A stretch of DNA of 64,000 nt. Source: Streptomyces capillispiralis. Its GTDB lineage: Bacteria > Actinomycetota > Actinomycetes > Streptomycetales > Streptomycetaceae. Shown one piece after another: positions 16,692-27,368 of the stretch (its first letter is position 1; every line of letters begins with the position of its first letter). The notes below the pieces were generated by a model, which saw only the letters and a list, made by a program, of their open reading frames with translations, had not been told where the DNA came from and did no database searches. A program made the translations under genes and the position numbers. Location of the stretch: NCBI RefSeq assembly GCF_007829875.1, contig NZ_VIWV01000001.1, positions 6,108,501 to 6,172,500 on the forward strand, in the 5' to 3' direction.

Positions 16692-17381
16692 CTAGAGAGG
16701 AGGAAGCGCCGGAAGTGCGCCGCCCTTCACCGCGAGGGCGGAGCCGTCCCGGCGGCCGGCCAGCCAGCCCAGCAGGTCCGCGGCCGTCCCCTCGACCGAG
16801 ACCGGGCCGCCCTCCGCCCCGCCGCCGGTCGTCCAGGTCCGGCCGTCCGCGGCGGTCAGGGTCGTCGCGGGCACCTCCGGGTGGCCGTCGAACCGTGCCG
16901 CCAGGAAGCCGATCTCCCGCTCCGTGAAGGCGGACGGCAGGTCCTCCAGCTCGTAGCCGATCCCGAGGTCCACGTGGTGCAGCTCCACCTCGATCCAGCG
17001 CCGGAACGGAACGCGCTCCGCCCGGTCCGTGACCCCGTTGCGCAGCTCCACCGTGCGCGACCAGTCGGCCGGGGCCGTGCCCACCGCGCGGAAGCGCTCC
17101 GCGCTCTGTCGCAGGTCGGCGAGGTGCGCGTCGAGGGGACGCGGCGCTCCCTGCTCGATCTCGGCGTCCCGGGCCTCGCCGGAGACGTACATGGGCCGCC
17201 CCTCCAGGACGTTCACCAGGGCGTCGGCGTTGCGGGCGAGGTGGGCCAGCACATGACCGCGGGTCCAGCCGGGAAGGCGTGACGACTGGGTCACAGCCGC
17301 GTTGTCCAGTGCGGCGACCGCGGTGAGCAGCCGCTCCGTCGCTGCTTGTACAGACGCCAGGTCATCAGCGTGATCAATCAT
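16692..17381 (-). CDS. DinB-fold, maleylpyruvate isomerase-family mycothiol-dependent enzyme
   Basis: This 229-residue protein has the N-terminal four-helix DinB/MDMPI fold: PGWTRGHVLAHLARNADAL (first metal His) and the later RRWIEVELHHVDLGIGY, which supplies the two further His ligands. A C-terminal sterol-carrier-like domain ends LLGWLAGRRDGSALAV. Members use mycothiol as thiol cofactor to isomerise maleylpyruvate or detoxify electrophiles; the substrate here is not evident. ATG 17381 fits the family N-terminus. It is divergent from uvrA, sharing a 223-bp regulatory region, and 60 bp ahead of an MBL hydrolase. Confidence 0.9.
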   Translation of the reverse strand: MIDHADDLASVQAATERLLTAVAALDNAAVTQSSRLPGWTRGHVLAHLARNADALVNVLEGRPMYVSGEARDAEIEQGAPRPLDAHLADLRQSAERFRAVGTAPADWSRTVELRNGVTDRAERVPFRRWIEVELHHVDLGIGYELEDLPSAFTEREIGFLAARFDGHPEVPATTLTAADGRTWTTGGGAEGGPVSVEGTAADLLGWLAGRRDGSALAVKGGALPALPPL

Positions 17382-17526
17382 GGTGCTGACCCTAGTCCCG
17401 TCACACCTTCGGGTGAAGGTGGCGAACCCGTGCCCAGAATCGAATGCACGTGCTATATGGTCGGGGGCGGCGTCGGGCATGCTGGAGAGCCGGGGTTTGT
17501 TGACAACCCGTGAATCCGAACCGGCG

Positions 17527-17549
17527 TTGTCAGTGGCTCCCCCTAGTCT
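17527..17549 (+). promoter_or_regulatory. PafBC-type DNA-damage promoter of uvrA
   Basis: TTGTCAGTG (17527-17535), 8 bp (GCTCCCCC), then TAGTCT (17544-17549), an exact match to TTGTCRGTG-N8-TAnnnT. The predicted start near 17556 gives a leader of about 50 nt that includes AAAGG ahead of GTG 17605, so this copy is not leaderless. Confidence 0.82.
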
Positions 17550-17604
17550 GAGAAGGACGGGGGCCCCGCCCCTGTCACTTCTCCAAAGAAAGGTGCGGAC
17601 CGGC

Positions 17605-20619
<3,015 letters not shown>

Positions 20620-20634
20620 CCGGCGACAGCGACA

Positions 20635-20680
20635 CGCGCCGTGCCGCGCGGGGACCGATCTCCCCGCGCGGCACGGCGCG
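20635..20680. terminator. 20-bp perfect hairpin between convergent uvrA and sugar kinase
   Basis: The arms 20635-20654 and 20661-20680 are perfect inverse complements (CGCGCCGTGCCG... / ...CGGCACGGCGCG) with a 6-base loop CCGATC. It sits 15 bp past the uvrA stop and 7 bp from the kinase stop, so it can serve both strands. No U-tract follows, as is common in Streptomyces. Confidence 0.75.
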
Positions 20681-20687
20681 TCCGCGT

Positions 20688-21605
20688 TCAGGCGTCCTTC
20701 GGCTCCAGCTCGTGGGCGTACGGCGGTTCCGCGCCGGCGCGTGAACAGGTGATCGCCGCCGCGCGCGCCGCGAAGCCGAGCAGGTCCTCCCACCCCTCCG
20801 CGCCCAGCGAGTCGAGGCCCTCGTCACTGAGCGCGTCGCGGGCCGCGAGGCGGTGCAGCAGCGCCGCGTTCACCGTGTCACCGGCGCCGATCGTGTCCAC
20901 CACCTCGACCCGCTCACCCGGAACGGCGTACTCGCCGCCCCCGCGCGTGAACACGGTCAGACCGTCCCCGCCCTTCGTGACCACGACCGCCGCCGGACCG
21001 GCCGCCAGCCACTCCCGGGGGGAACCACCGAGCCACTCGGCGTCCTCCGCCGACACCTTCAGCAACGACACCGACGGCAGCCACCTCATGAACCGGGACC
21101 GGTAGGCGTCGGCATCCGGTATCAGTCCCGGGCGGATGTTCGGGTCCAGCGCCGTGAACACACCCCGCGCGGAGGCGGTGCGCATCAGCTCCTCGTACGC
21201 GCTCGCGCCCGGCTCCAGTACGAGCGAACAGGTCCCGAAGGACACCGCGCGGGCACCGGCCGGCAGTCCCTCCGGCGCCGTGAACAGCCGGTCCGCCGTC
21301 CCCTCCACATAGAACGAGTACGCCGCCGAACCGTCCGTGCCGACCGTGGCCACGGCGAGCGTCGTCGGCTCGTCACCGCGCTGCACCGACGACACCTCCA
21401 CCCCGGTCTCCCGCAACCGGTCCAGCAGCGCCTCACCGAAGGCGTCGCGGGACACCCGGGAGCAGAAGGCGGCGGGGGAGCCGAGGCGTCCCAGCGCCAC
21501 CGCCGTGTTGTACGGGCCGCCGCCGAGCGCCGGCGTCAGCGCCGCGAGCGCGCCGGCGCCCTGCGGCACCAGGTCGATCAGTGCCTCACCGGCTACGACG
21601 ATCAC
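20688..21605 (-). CDS. PfkB-family sugar kinase, fructokinase-like
   Basis: This 305-residue ribokinase-family kinase has GGGPYNTAVALGRLG near residue 35 (first PfkB signature) and DTIGAGDTVNAALLHRL near residue 250 (second signature with the catalytic Asp). The opening VVAGEALIDLVPQ is typical of fructokinases and 2-keto-3-deoxygluconate kinases. The start is GTG 21605, overlapping the stop of the LacI-family gene by GTGA and preceded by GGAAG. Coupling to a LacI regulator suggests a substrate-inducible sugar pathway, but no transporter or second enzyme is adjacent, so the sugar cannot be named. Confidence 0.9.
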   Translation of the reverse strand: MIVVAGEALIDLVPQGAGALAALTPALGGGPYNTAVALGRLGSPAAFCSRVSRDAFGEALLDRLRETGVEVSSVQRGDEPTTLAVATVGTDGSAAYSFYVEGTADRLFTAPEGLPAGARAVSFGTCSLVLEPGASAYEELMRTASARGVFTALDPNIRPGLIPDADAYRSRFMRWLPSVSLLKVSAEDAEWLGGSPREWLAAGPAAVVVTKGGDGLTVFTRGGGEYAVPGERVEVVDTIGAGDTVNAALLHRLAARDALSDEGLDSLGAEGWEDLLGFAARAAAITCSRAGAEPPYAHELEPKDA

Positions 21606-22726
21606 GAGGAACTTCCTTTCGGGGGACGCTCGGAATGCATGGCTCGCCCGGGACGGTCCGGGCGCTCGGGCTGCTGCTGAGGCCGCTCGCCCGGTCCGGG
21701 CTGCGGGTCGTCCGGGCAGCCGCAGGACGTGCGGTGCACGAAGGCGCACGGCAGCCGTTCGGTCCGCGCGGGACGCTCCGGTGCGTCGAGGCGGTCCAGC
21801 AGTACCTGGACGGCCCGGGCGCCGATGTCCCGGCTGGGCTGGGCGATCGCCGTGAGACGCGGCGAGAAGAGGTCCGCCCAGGCGAAGTCGTCGAAACAGC
21901 ACAACGCGATGTCCCCGGGCACGGACAGTCCCTCCGCTCGCAGGGCACGCAGCGCGCCGATGGTCATGGCGTTGTTGGCGGTGACCAGCGCCGTGGGGCG
22001 TGAGCCGAGGGAGAGCAGGCCGGCGGTGGCCCGTTCGCCACCGGTCGACTCGGAGTAGCCGTGCACCAGGAGCCGTTCGTCGAACGGCAGCCCGGAGGCC
22101 GCGAGACCGTGCCGGTAGCCGGTGATGCGCTCGGACGTGGTGCTGAGCCCCGGCCGGCCCGCGACCAGGGCGATACGACGGTGGCCGAGGCCGGCGAGAT
22201 GGGTGACGAGCCGGGCCGTCGGCTCCGTGCTTTCCGCGCACACCTGGTCGAAACGCGGCCCGCCGCCGTCCCCGGGCGCGTCGACCAGCCGGTCCAGGAA
22301 CACGGCCGGCACCTGATGGCGCCCGAGGTAGGCGAGCAGCTCGCGCGGTTGCGCGGAGGGCGCGACGATCATGCCCTCCACCCTGCGCTCGTGCAGCAGC
22401 TGGACGACCTTCCGCTCATGCTGCGGGTCGTCGTGCGGATCCGCGATGAGCAGGCTGTACCCGTGCTCCAGGGCCGCTGCCTCGACGCCCTGGAGGATCT
22501 CCGTGAAGTACGGGTTGCTGATCGCCGACACGGCCAGCCCGATCGACCGGGTCCGGGACGTCACCAGGGAGCGCGCCAGGGTGTTCGGCGTGTAGCCGAG
22601 CTCCTCCACCGCGTCCAGTACCGCCTGGCGGGTGTGGGGCAGCACCGGGCGGGTGTCGTTCAGGACGTGGGAGACGGTCGCGACCGAGACACCGGCGCTG
22701 CGCGCCACATCGGCCATGGTCGCCAT
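21602..22726 (-). CDS. LacI-family transcriptional regulator
   Basis: This 374-residue repressor starts with the LacI HTH (ADVARSAGVSVATVSHVLND) and hinge helix (NTLARSLVTSRT), followed by a periplasmic-binding-protein-like effector domain (IGLAVSAISNPYFTEILQGV, FDDFAWADLFSPRLTAIAQP). A Cys pair (TSCGCPDD) and a Pro/Arg-rich tail of about 40 residues close the protein, longer than in LacI. It is co-transcribed with the overlapping sugar kinase gene. Its promoter region is directly adjacent to an array of LacI-operator-like units (22797-22965), the first of which overlaps the predicted -35, so autoregulation is likely. Confidence 0.93.
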   Translation of the reverse strand: MATMADVARSAGVSVATVSHVLNDTRPVLPHTRQAVLDAVEELGYTPNTLARSLVTSRTRSIGLAVSAISNPYFTEILQGVEAAALEHGYSLLIADPHDDPQHERKVVQLLHERRVEGMIVAPSAQPRELLAYLGRHQVPAVFLDRLVDAPGDGGGPRFDQVCAESTEPTARLVTHLAGLGHRRIALVAGRPGLSTTSERITGYRHGLAASGLPFDERLLVHGYSESTGGERATAGLLSLGSRPTALVTANNAMTIGALRALRAEGLSVPGDIALCCFDDFAWADLFSPRLTAIAQPSRDIGARAVQVLLDRLDAPERPARTERLPCAFVHRTSCGCPDDPQPGPGERPQQQPERPDRPGRAMHSERPPKGSSS

Positions 22727-22770
22727 CGTGCGGTCTCCTCGGGTGCGGCGTCGGGGGCTGCTGGCTGGGG

Positions 22771-22800
22771 AGGGTATCCCATCGAGTGGGGTGGCATAAA
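22771..22800 (-). promoter_or_regulatory. Putative lacI-type regulator promoter abutting the operator array
   Basis: Read on the minus strand, TTTATG (22800-22795) and TACCCT (22776-22771) are spaced by 18 bp, about 45 bp before the ATG at 22726. The -35 shares four bases with the first array unit, so a repressor bound there would block RNA polymerase. Confidence 0.4.
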
Positions 22801-22965
22801 CGTTTACGTAAGCGTTTACGGGAGGCGCTTGCGTGATCGATTGCGCGAGCGCTTGCGTGCCTGTTCGCGGAAGCGCTTACGTATGCGGTTACGCAAGCGT
22901 TTGCGCAACCGCTTGCGCAGACGTTTACGCGATCGCTTGCGCCGACGTTTGCGCAATCGTTTACG
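22797..22965. repeat. Array of fourteen 12-bp LacI-operator-like units
   Basis: Units start at 22797, 22809, 22821 (13 bp), then every 12 bp from 22834 to 22954. By eye the consensus is YRANCGYTTRCG: T8 is present in 14/14 units, the CG at positions 11-12 in 14/14, the CG at positions 5-6 and T9 in 13/14. Examples are TAAGCGTTTACG, CAAGCGTTTGCG and GAAGCGCTTACG. The end of one unit plus the next gives CGYAARCGYTTRCG, a palindrome of the LacI/GalR operator type centred on CG, so adjacent sites overlap every 12 bp. The array fills most of the 407-bp gap between the LacI-family gene and the Rieske gene. Units are diverged and not identical, which argues against recent slippage. Both strands translate only to Arg-Leu-rich repeats, so I do not call a gene. 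Confidence 0.85.
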
Positions 22966-23133
22966 CCCACTCTCCACGCAGCCATTCCCGCCGACGATCA
23001 CGCAGCGACGCACGTGACTCCCACCCAAAGCCGCCCGGCGAGCCTCCCCCAACCCCACCCAACCCCACCCGCGATCACCCCGGTATCGTCCCGATGTCTG
23101 CTGATGCACTGCCGTCCGACCAGTGGAGTCCCC

Positions 23134-23556
23134 ATGTCCGCCCGCCCCGCCGCGAGCCGTCGTACCGTCCTGCGAGGCGTGGCCCTCACCCCCGTCGCCG
23201 GACTGGGGCTCGCCGCGTGCGGGGGAGTCGAGGACGACACGGTGGAGCCGTTGGCCGAGCCCGTGGAGCTCGGTCCCGAGAGCGAGGTCGCGGAGGACGG
23301 CGCGAAGCTGTACCGGGACCCGAATGTGGTGGTCAGTCGGGGGGAGGACGGCTCCCTCAAGGCGTACAGCTCCCTGTGCACGCACGCGGGGTGCCCCATC
23401 AACAAGCTGGAGGGGGCGAAGCTGATCTGTCCCTGCCACGGCAGTGAGTTCGACGCCGTCACCGGGAAGGTGCTGCGCGAGCCGGCGGTGGCTCCGCTGA
23501 AGCCGCTGGCCATCGAGGTGAAGAACGGGACGATGGTGGCCGGGCCGCAGACCTGA
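23134..23556 (+). CDS. Rieske [2Fe-2S] lipoprotein with Tat-type signal
   Basis: This 140-residue protein has a twin-arginine signal (SRRTVLRGVAL) followed by a lipobox (GLAAC, Cys 29), so it is probably exported folded and lipid-anchored. The mature domain is a Rieske fold with CTHAGCP (Cys 82, His 84, Cys 87) and CPCHGSEF (Cys 99, Cys 101, His 102), which hold the cluster and the disulfide. It is much shorter than the bc1-complex Rieske subunit (QcrA), so a stand-alone electron carrier is likely; the partner is unknown. ATG 23134 places the RR motif at residues 9-10. It converges with the HTH gene 5 bp away. Confidence 0.92.
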   Translation: MSARPAASRRTVLRGVALTPVAGLGLAACGGVEDDTVEPLAEPVELGPESEVAEDGAKLYRDPNVVVSRGEDGSLKAYSSLCTHAGCPINKLEGAKLICPCHGSEFDAVTGKVLREPAVAPLKPLAIEVKNGTMVAGPQT

Positions 23557-23561
23557 CCGGG

Positions 23562-24527
23562 TCAGTCCCAGTCCCAGGCGATTCCCAGGTACCCCGACCG
23601 CACGCGCGGTTCGACCAGGTGCACGGAGCGGTGCAGCCCGCTGAGCGTCAGTTCCTGATGGCCGCTGCGCGGTGCCGCCGCCGAGTGCTGGGTGAACCGG
23701 TGGCAGCGCACCGGGAGCGTCCCGGAGCCGAAGCGGACCTGGAGCGCGTACTGGCCGCCCGTGGAGTCCGCCCCGCGCACGTACTCGTGCGAGACCCCGG
23801 CCGTGCCGTCCTCGACGGCGTAGCGGAAGAGGAAGGTGTCGCCGGCGCGCAGGCGGGTGCCGAAGAGCAGCTCGACCGCGAGCATCCCGGTGTCGTGGTG
23901 CCGGCGGACGCGTCCGGTCCGGCAGTTCTCCAGGGCGTGCACGGTCATCCGTTCCGGTGTGGAGCCGGGGTCGCCGTGGTGGACGGCCACATAGCGGTCG
24001 ACGCCGTCCCGGTGGGCGCGCACTATGTGGTGCGACTCGCGCTCCGCGAGCTCGCGGTGCGCTCCGATCCGCACCCGTTCGTGATGCCCCAGGGTGTGCA
24101 GCCCGCCGTCGCGCGGTGCGCCGAAGTCGGCCAGGAGCCGGTCCAGCACGTCCGAGGCCTCCACCAGGGAACGGTGTGAGCGGCCCGCGGAGCGGCGGTC
24201 CGCCGGGGGGCCGTCGGGCTCGGCGAGCAGCCGGATCAGTGACTCCTCCGGCAGGCGCAGGATCTCTTCCAGCGCGCGTACGGCGCGCAGCGACTCGGGG
24301 CGTTGCGGGCGGCGGGCGCCCTGCTGCCAGTAACTCAGGCTGGTGACGCCGACCTTGACGCCGCGGCACGACAGATGGTGCTGCACCCGCTGCAACGGCA
24401 GTCCCCGCGCGGCGATCGCGGCGCGCAGGGCGACGTGGAACGGGCCACCGCGCAGAGCCGAGTCCAGTTCCCCGGGGGCGGCGTCGGCCTGCTGTGTGGT
24501 GTCCGCCTGCTGTGTGGCGTGCGGCAT
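23562..24527 (-). CDS. HTH (XRE-like) domain protein of unknown function
   Basis: This 321-residue protein has an N-terminal helix-turn-helix-like region (about residues 30-100: VGVTSLSYWQQGARRPQRPESLRAVRALEEIL), resembling XRE regulators that read transcription by choosing a start-site operator. The remaining 200 residues contain predicted beta-strands rich in His and Arg (HHERVRIGAHRELAERESHHIVRAHRDGV, GDTFLFRYAVEDGT) and no enzyme motif I recognise. Such proteins are frequent in Streptomyces. GAAAGG lies 7 bp before ATG 24527. The 288 bp upstream, to the small basic gene, hold only a strong hairpin. Confidence 0.78.
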   Translation of the reverse strand: MPHATQQADTTQQADAAPGELDSALRGGPFHVALRAAIAARGLPLQRVQHHLSCRGVKVGVTSLSYWQQGARRPQRPESLRAVRALEEILRLPEESLIRLLAEPDGPPADRRSAGRSHRSLVEASDVLDRLLADFGAPRDGGLHTLGHHERVRIGAHRELAERESHHIVRAHRDGVDRYVAVHHGDPGSTPERMTVHALENCRTGRVRRHHDTGMLAVELLFGTRLRAGDTFLFRYAVEDGTAGVSHEYVRGADSTGGQYALQVRFGSGTLPVRCHRFTQHSAAAPRSGHQELTLSGLHRSVHLVEPRVRSGYLGIAWDWD

Positions 24528-24733
24528 GCAGGGGCCTTTCTGTGAATGTCCACAACGGCTGGTCAGACCGTTTCGCGCGGGTCACCCCGGAACCGCCCCC
24601 GCCGGCGCGGCGGAGCCTTCACATCCGTATGCCGTCGTTCAGGGCCCGGAGTTCCCCCGCATTGAAGCGTGTTGACCAAGCCCCGACAACACCTCGTGCC
24701 CAACACCTGGTGACCGGACGGCGGCGCACGCCG

Positions 24734-24772
24734 ACGGGGCCGCACCGGCCCCGACGGCCGGTACGGCCCCGT
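24734..24772 (-). terminator. Terminator of the small basic-protein gene
   Basis: On the minus strand the outer 9-bp stem ACGGGGCCG / CGGCCCCGT continues through a T-G wobble into a 7-bp stem ACCGGCC / GGCCGGT with a 5-base loop. On the plus strand the wobble becomes a C-A mismatch, so the hairpin is better formed as minus-strand RNA. It lies 44 bp past the stop at 24816. Confidence 0.65.
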
Positions 24773-24815
24773 GGCCCGTACGGTGATGAGGTTCTTGTTC
24801 GGAGTGTGACCCGCT

Positions 24816-24980
24816 CTACGAACCGCCGGTCGCGTCCTGGTCCCGCAGGCGGAGGCGCTTGGCGCGCACGATGTCGGGATCGCGGGGGTCGAGGGATTCG
24901 AAGGGGGCGGACGGCTCGTCCGCGTACCGGCGGCGGGTGCGGGCCGGTCGTCGTGGTTTCTCGATCCGTGTCTGTCGCAT
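24816..24980 (-). CDS. Small basic protein, conserved-looking, unknown function
   Basis: This 54-residue protein is Arg-rich at the N-terminus (MRQTRIEKPRRPARTRRRY) and has a more structured end (PRDPDIVRAKRLRLRDQDA). It is supported by GGAGGG 10 bp before the ATG at 24980, by a minus-strand terminator hairpin 44 bp after the stop, and by the good fit into an otherwise empty gap ahead of uvrC. It is divergent from uvrC, so it shares the uvrC upstream region. I do not recognise a family. A nucleic-acid-binding role would suit its charge but is only a guess. Confidence 0.6.
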   Translation of the reverse strand: MRQTRIEKPRRPARTRRRYADEPSAPFESLDPRDPDIVRAKRLRLRDQDATGGS

Positions 24981-25061
24981 TTCGACCAGCCCTCCGACTC
25001 GTGACCGTCCGCCGCTCGCCCGAGGGACGGACCCCCCACCTTCCCGCTTCCCGCACGTCGT

Positions 25062-25250
25062 AACCCCTCCGGCCCCCACCGCGCCCCCGCCGGACCCCCT
25101 GTCACCCCACCGCGCCCCCGCCTGACCACCCCCACCCCCACCGGCCGCCCCACCGCCCCCCACCCCGTCCCCACCCCACCCCCGTCCCCACTCCACCCCC
25201 ACCACCCCCCCCGCTACCCCCCAGCCCCACCACCCCCCAGCCCCGCCGCC
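25062..25250. repeat. C-rich low-complexity tract upstream of uvrC
   Basis: About 190 bp in which the plus strand is runs of C4-C8 broken by single A, T or G. From 25125 on there are almost no T residues and few G. The minus strand therefore holds many G-runs able to form G-quadruplexes, and the plus strand could form i-motifs. It ends immediately before the uvrC damage promoter. The 300-bp gap 24981-25280 contains no other feature. Confidence 0.7.
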
Positions 25251-25273
25251 CTGTCGGTCCCCGCCAGTAGGGT
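25251..25273 (+). promoter_or_regulatory. PafBC-type DNA-damage promoter of uvrC
   Basis: CTGTCGGTC (25251-25259), 8 bp (CCCGCCAG), then TAGGGT (25268-25273). It matches TTGTCRGTG-N8-TAnnnT at all but the first and ninth base of the upstream element. The ATG at 25281 begins 7 bp after the -10, as at ogt and uvrB, predicting a leaderless transcript. Confidence 0.68.
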
Positions 25274-25280
25274 GTGAGAC

Positions 25281-27368
25281 ATGGCCGACCCCTCCAGCTA
25301 CCGCCCCAAACCGGGTGAGATCCCCGACTCGCCGGGGGTCTACCGGTTCCGCGACGAGCACCGCCGGGTGATCTACGTCGGAAAGGCGAAGAGCCTGCGC
25401 CAGCGCCTGGCGAACTACTTCCAGGACCTGGCCGGGCTGCACCCGCGCACCCGCTCCATGGTCACCACGGCCGCGTCCGTGGAGTGGACGGTGGTGTCCA
25501 CGGAGGTCGAGGCGCTCCAGCTGGAGTACTCCTGGATCAAGGAGTACGACCCCCGGTTCAACGTCAAGTACCGCGACGACAAGAGCTACCCGTACCTCGC
25601 GGTGACGATGAGCGAGGAGTTCCCGCGCGTGCAGGTGATGCGGGGTCACAAGAAGAAGGGCGTGCGCTACTTCGGCCCGTACGCGCACGCGTGGGCGATC
25701 CGCGACACCGTGGACCTGCTGCTGCGGGTCTTCCCGGTCCGCACCTGCTCGGCCGGGGTGTTCAAGAACGCGGCCCGCACCGGCCGCCCCTGTCTGCTCG
25801 GTTACATCGGCAAGTGCTCGGCGCCCTGCGTGGACCGGGTCTCCGCCGAGGAGCACCGCGAACTGGCCGAGGAGTTCTGCGACTTCATGGCGGGCCGCAC
25901 GGGCACCTACCTGCGCCGTCTGGAGAAGCAGATGACGGAGGCGGCCGAGGAGATGGAGTACGAGCGGGCCGCCCGTCTGCGCGACGACATCGGGGCCCTG
26001 AAGAAGGCCATGGAGAAGAACGCGGTCGTGCTCGCCGACGCGACCGACGCCGATCTGATCGCGGTCGCCGAGGACGAGCTGGAGGCGGCCGTCCAGATCT
26101 TCCACGTCCGCGGCGGACGGGTGCGCGGCCAGCGCGGCTGGGTCACCGACAAGGTGGAGGAGATCACCACCGGCGCCCTCGTCGAGCACGCCCTGCAGCA
26201 GCTCTACGGCGAGGAGAGGGGCGACGCGGTCCCCCGGGAGGTCCTGGTGCCCGCCCTGCCCGACCCGGTGGAGCCGGTCCAGCAGTGGCTCACCGAGCGG
26301 CGCGGCTCCGGCGTCTCCCTGCGGATACCGCAGCGCGGCGACAAGAAGGCTTTGATGGAGACCGTGGAGCGCAACGCCCAGCAGGCGCTCGTGCTGCACA
26401 AGACCAAGCGGGCCTCCGACCTCACCACGCGCTCGCGCGCGCTGGAGGAGATCAGCGACGCGCTCGGCCTGGACAGCGCCCCGCTGAGGATCGAGTGCTA
26501 CGACATCTCGCACCTCCAGGGTGACGACGTGGTGGCGTCCATGGTCGTCTTCGAGGACGGACTGGCCCGCAAGAGCGAGTACCGCCGCTTCCAGATCAAG
26601 GGGTTCGCGGGGCAGGACGACGTCCGCTCCATGCACGAGGTGATCACCCGCCGCTTCCGCCGCTACCTGGCGGAGAAGGAGCGGACGGGGGAGTGGACCG
26701 ACGGTGACGACGGCGCCCCGGGCACGGCCCCCGACGGTCTCACCGAGCCCCCCGCGAGCACCCTCACGGAGGACGACGGCCGCCCCAAGCGTTTCGCCTA
26801 CCCGCCGCAGCTCGTCGTGGTCGACGGCGGCGCCCCGCAGGTCGCGGCGGCCCGGCGGGCGCTGGACGGGCTCGGCATCGACGACATCGCGGTGTGCGGC
26901 CTCGCCAAGCGGCTGGAGGAGGTGTGGCTGCCGGGCGAGAACGACCCGGTGGTGCTGCCCCGCACCAGTGAGGGCCTCTACCTGCTCCAGCGGGTCCGTG
27001 ACGAGGCCCACCGCTTCGCGATCACCTACCAGCGCGCCAAGCGTGCCAAGCGCTTCCGTTCCAGTCCCCTGGACGACGTGCCCGGCCTCGGGGACACCCG
27101 CAAGCAGGCGCTGATCAAACACTTCGGGTCGTTGAAGAAGCTGCGATCGGCGACAATCGAGCAGATCTGTGACGTTCCGGGCATAGGTCGCAAGACGGCC
27201 GAGACGATCGTCGCGGCCCTCGCCCGGGCGGCACCCGCCGCCCCCGCCGTGAACACGGCGACGGGCGAGATCATGGACGACACGGAAGAACCCGGGGACA
27301 CCACGGGTTCTCCCGGGGAACCCGTGTCCACGGGCGCCCCGGACGAACGACGGGGGCAGGAGCGATGA
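25281..27368 (+). CDS. uvrC: Excinuclease ABC subunit C
   Basis: This 695-residue endonuclease makes both incisions in nucleotide excision repair. The N-terminal GIY-YIG domain is clear (GVYRF at 19-23, VIYVGKA at 30-36). A UVR helix pair (LEKQMTEAAEEMEYERAARL) binds UvrB, the RNase H-like C-terminal nuclease includes IECYDISHLQG and VVVDGG, and tandem HhH motifs follow (DVPGLGDTRKQALIKHFGS, DVPGIGRKTAETIV). A polar tail of about 45 residues after the HhH is extra relative to E. coli. It is the first gene of a tight operon; its stop overlaps the rapZ start (ATGA). Confidence 0.98.
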   Translation: MADPSSYRPKPGEIPDSPGVYRFRDEHRRVIYVGKAKSLRQRLANYFQDLAGLHPRTRSMVTTAASVEWTVVSTEVEALQLEYSWIKEYDPRFNVKYRDDKSYPYLAVTMSEEFPRVQVMRGHKKKGVRYFGPYAHAWAIRDTVDLLLRVFPVRTCSAGVFKNAARTGRPCLLGYIGKCSAPCVDRVSAEEHRELAEEFCDFMAGRTGTYLRRLEKQMTEAAEEMEYERAARLRDDIGALKKAMEKNAVVLADATDADLIAVAEDELEAAVQIFHVRGGRVRGQRGWVTDKVEEITTGALVEHALQQLYGEERGDAVPREVLVPALPDPVEPVQQWLTERRGSGVSLRIPQRGDKKALMETVERNAQQALVLHKTKRASDLTTRSRALEEISDALGLDSAPLRIECYDISHLQGDDVVASMVVFEDGLARKSEYRRFQIKGFAGQDDVRSMHEVITRRFRRYLAEKERTGEWTDGDDGAPGTAPDGLTEPPASTLTEDDGRPKRFAYPPQLVVVDGGAPQVAAARRALDGLGIDDIAVCGLAKRLEEVWLPGENDPVVLPRTSEGLYLLQRVRDEAHRFAITYQRAKRAKRFRSSPLDDVPGLGDTRKQALIKHFGSLKKLRSATIEQICDVPGIGRKTAETIVAALARAAPAAPAVNTATGEIMDDTEEPGDTTGSPGEPVSTGAPDERRGQER

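Noticed and set aside
22797..22965. CRISPR array or simple slippage repeat
   Set aside because: Units are 12 bp with no spacers and no cas genes; units are diverged in patterned positions, unlike fresh slippage.
22816..24585. Long minus-strand reading frame, Arg-rich, running through the 12-bp array and antisense to the Rieske gene
   Set aside because: Its Arg-Leu repeats are just the translated array, and the rest is a shadow of genes with clear families on other frames; no ribosome site or domain supports it.
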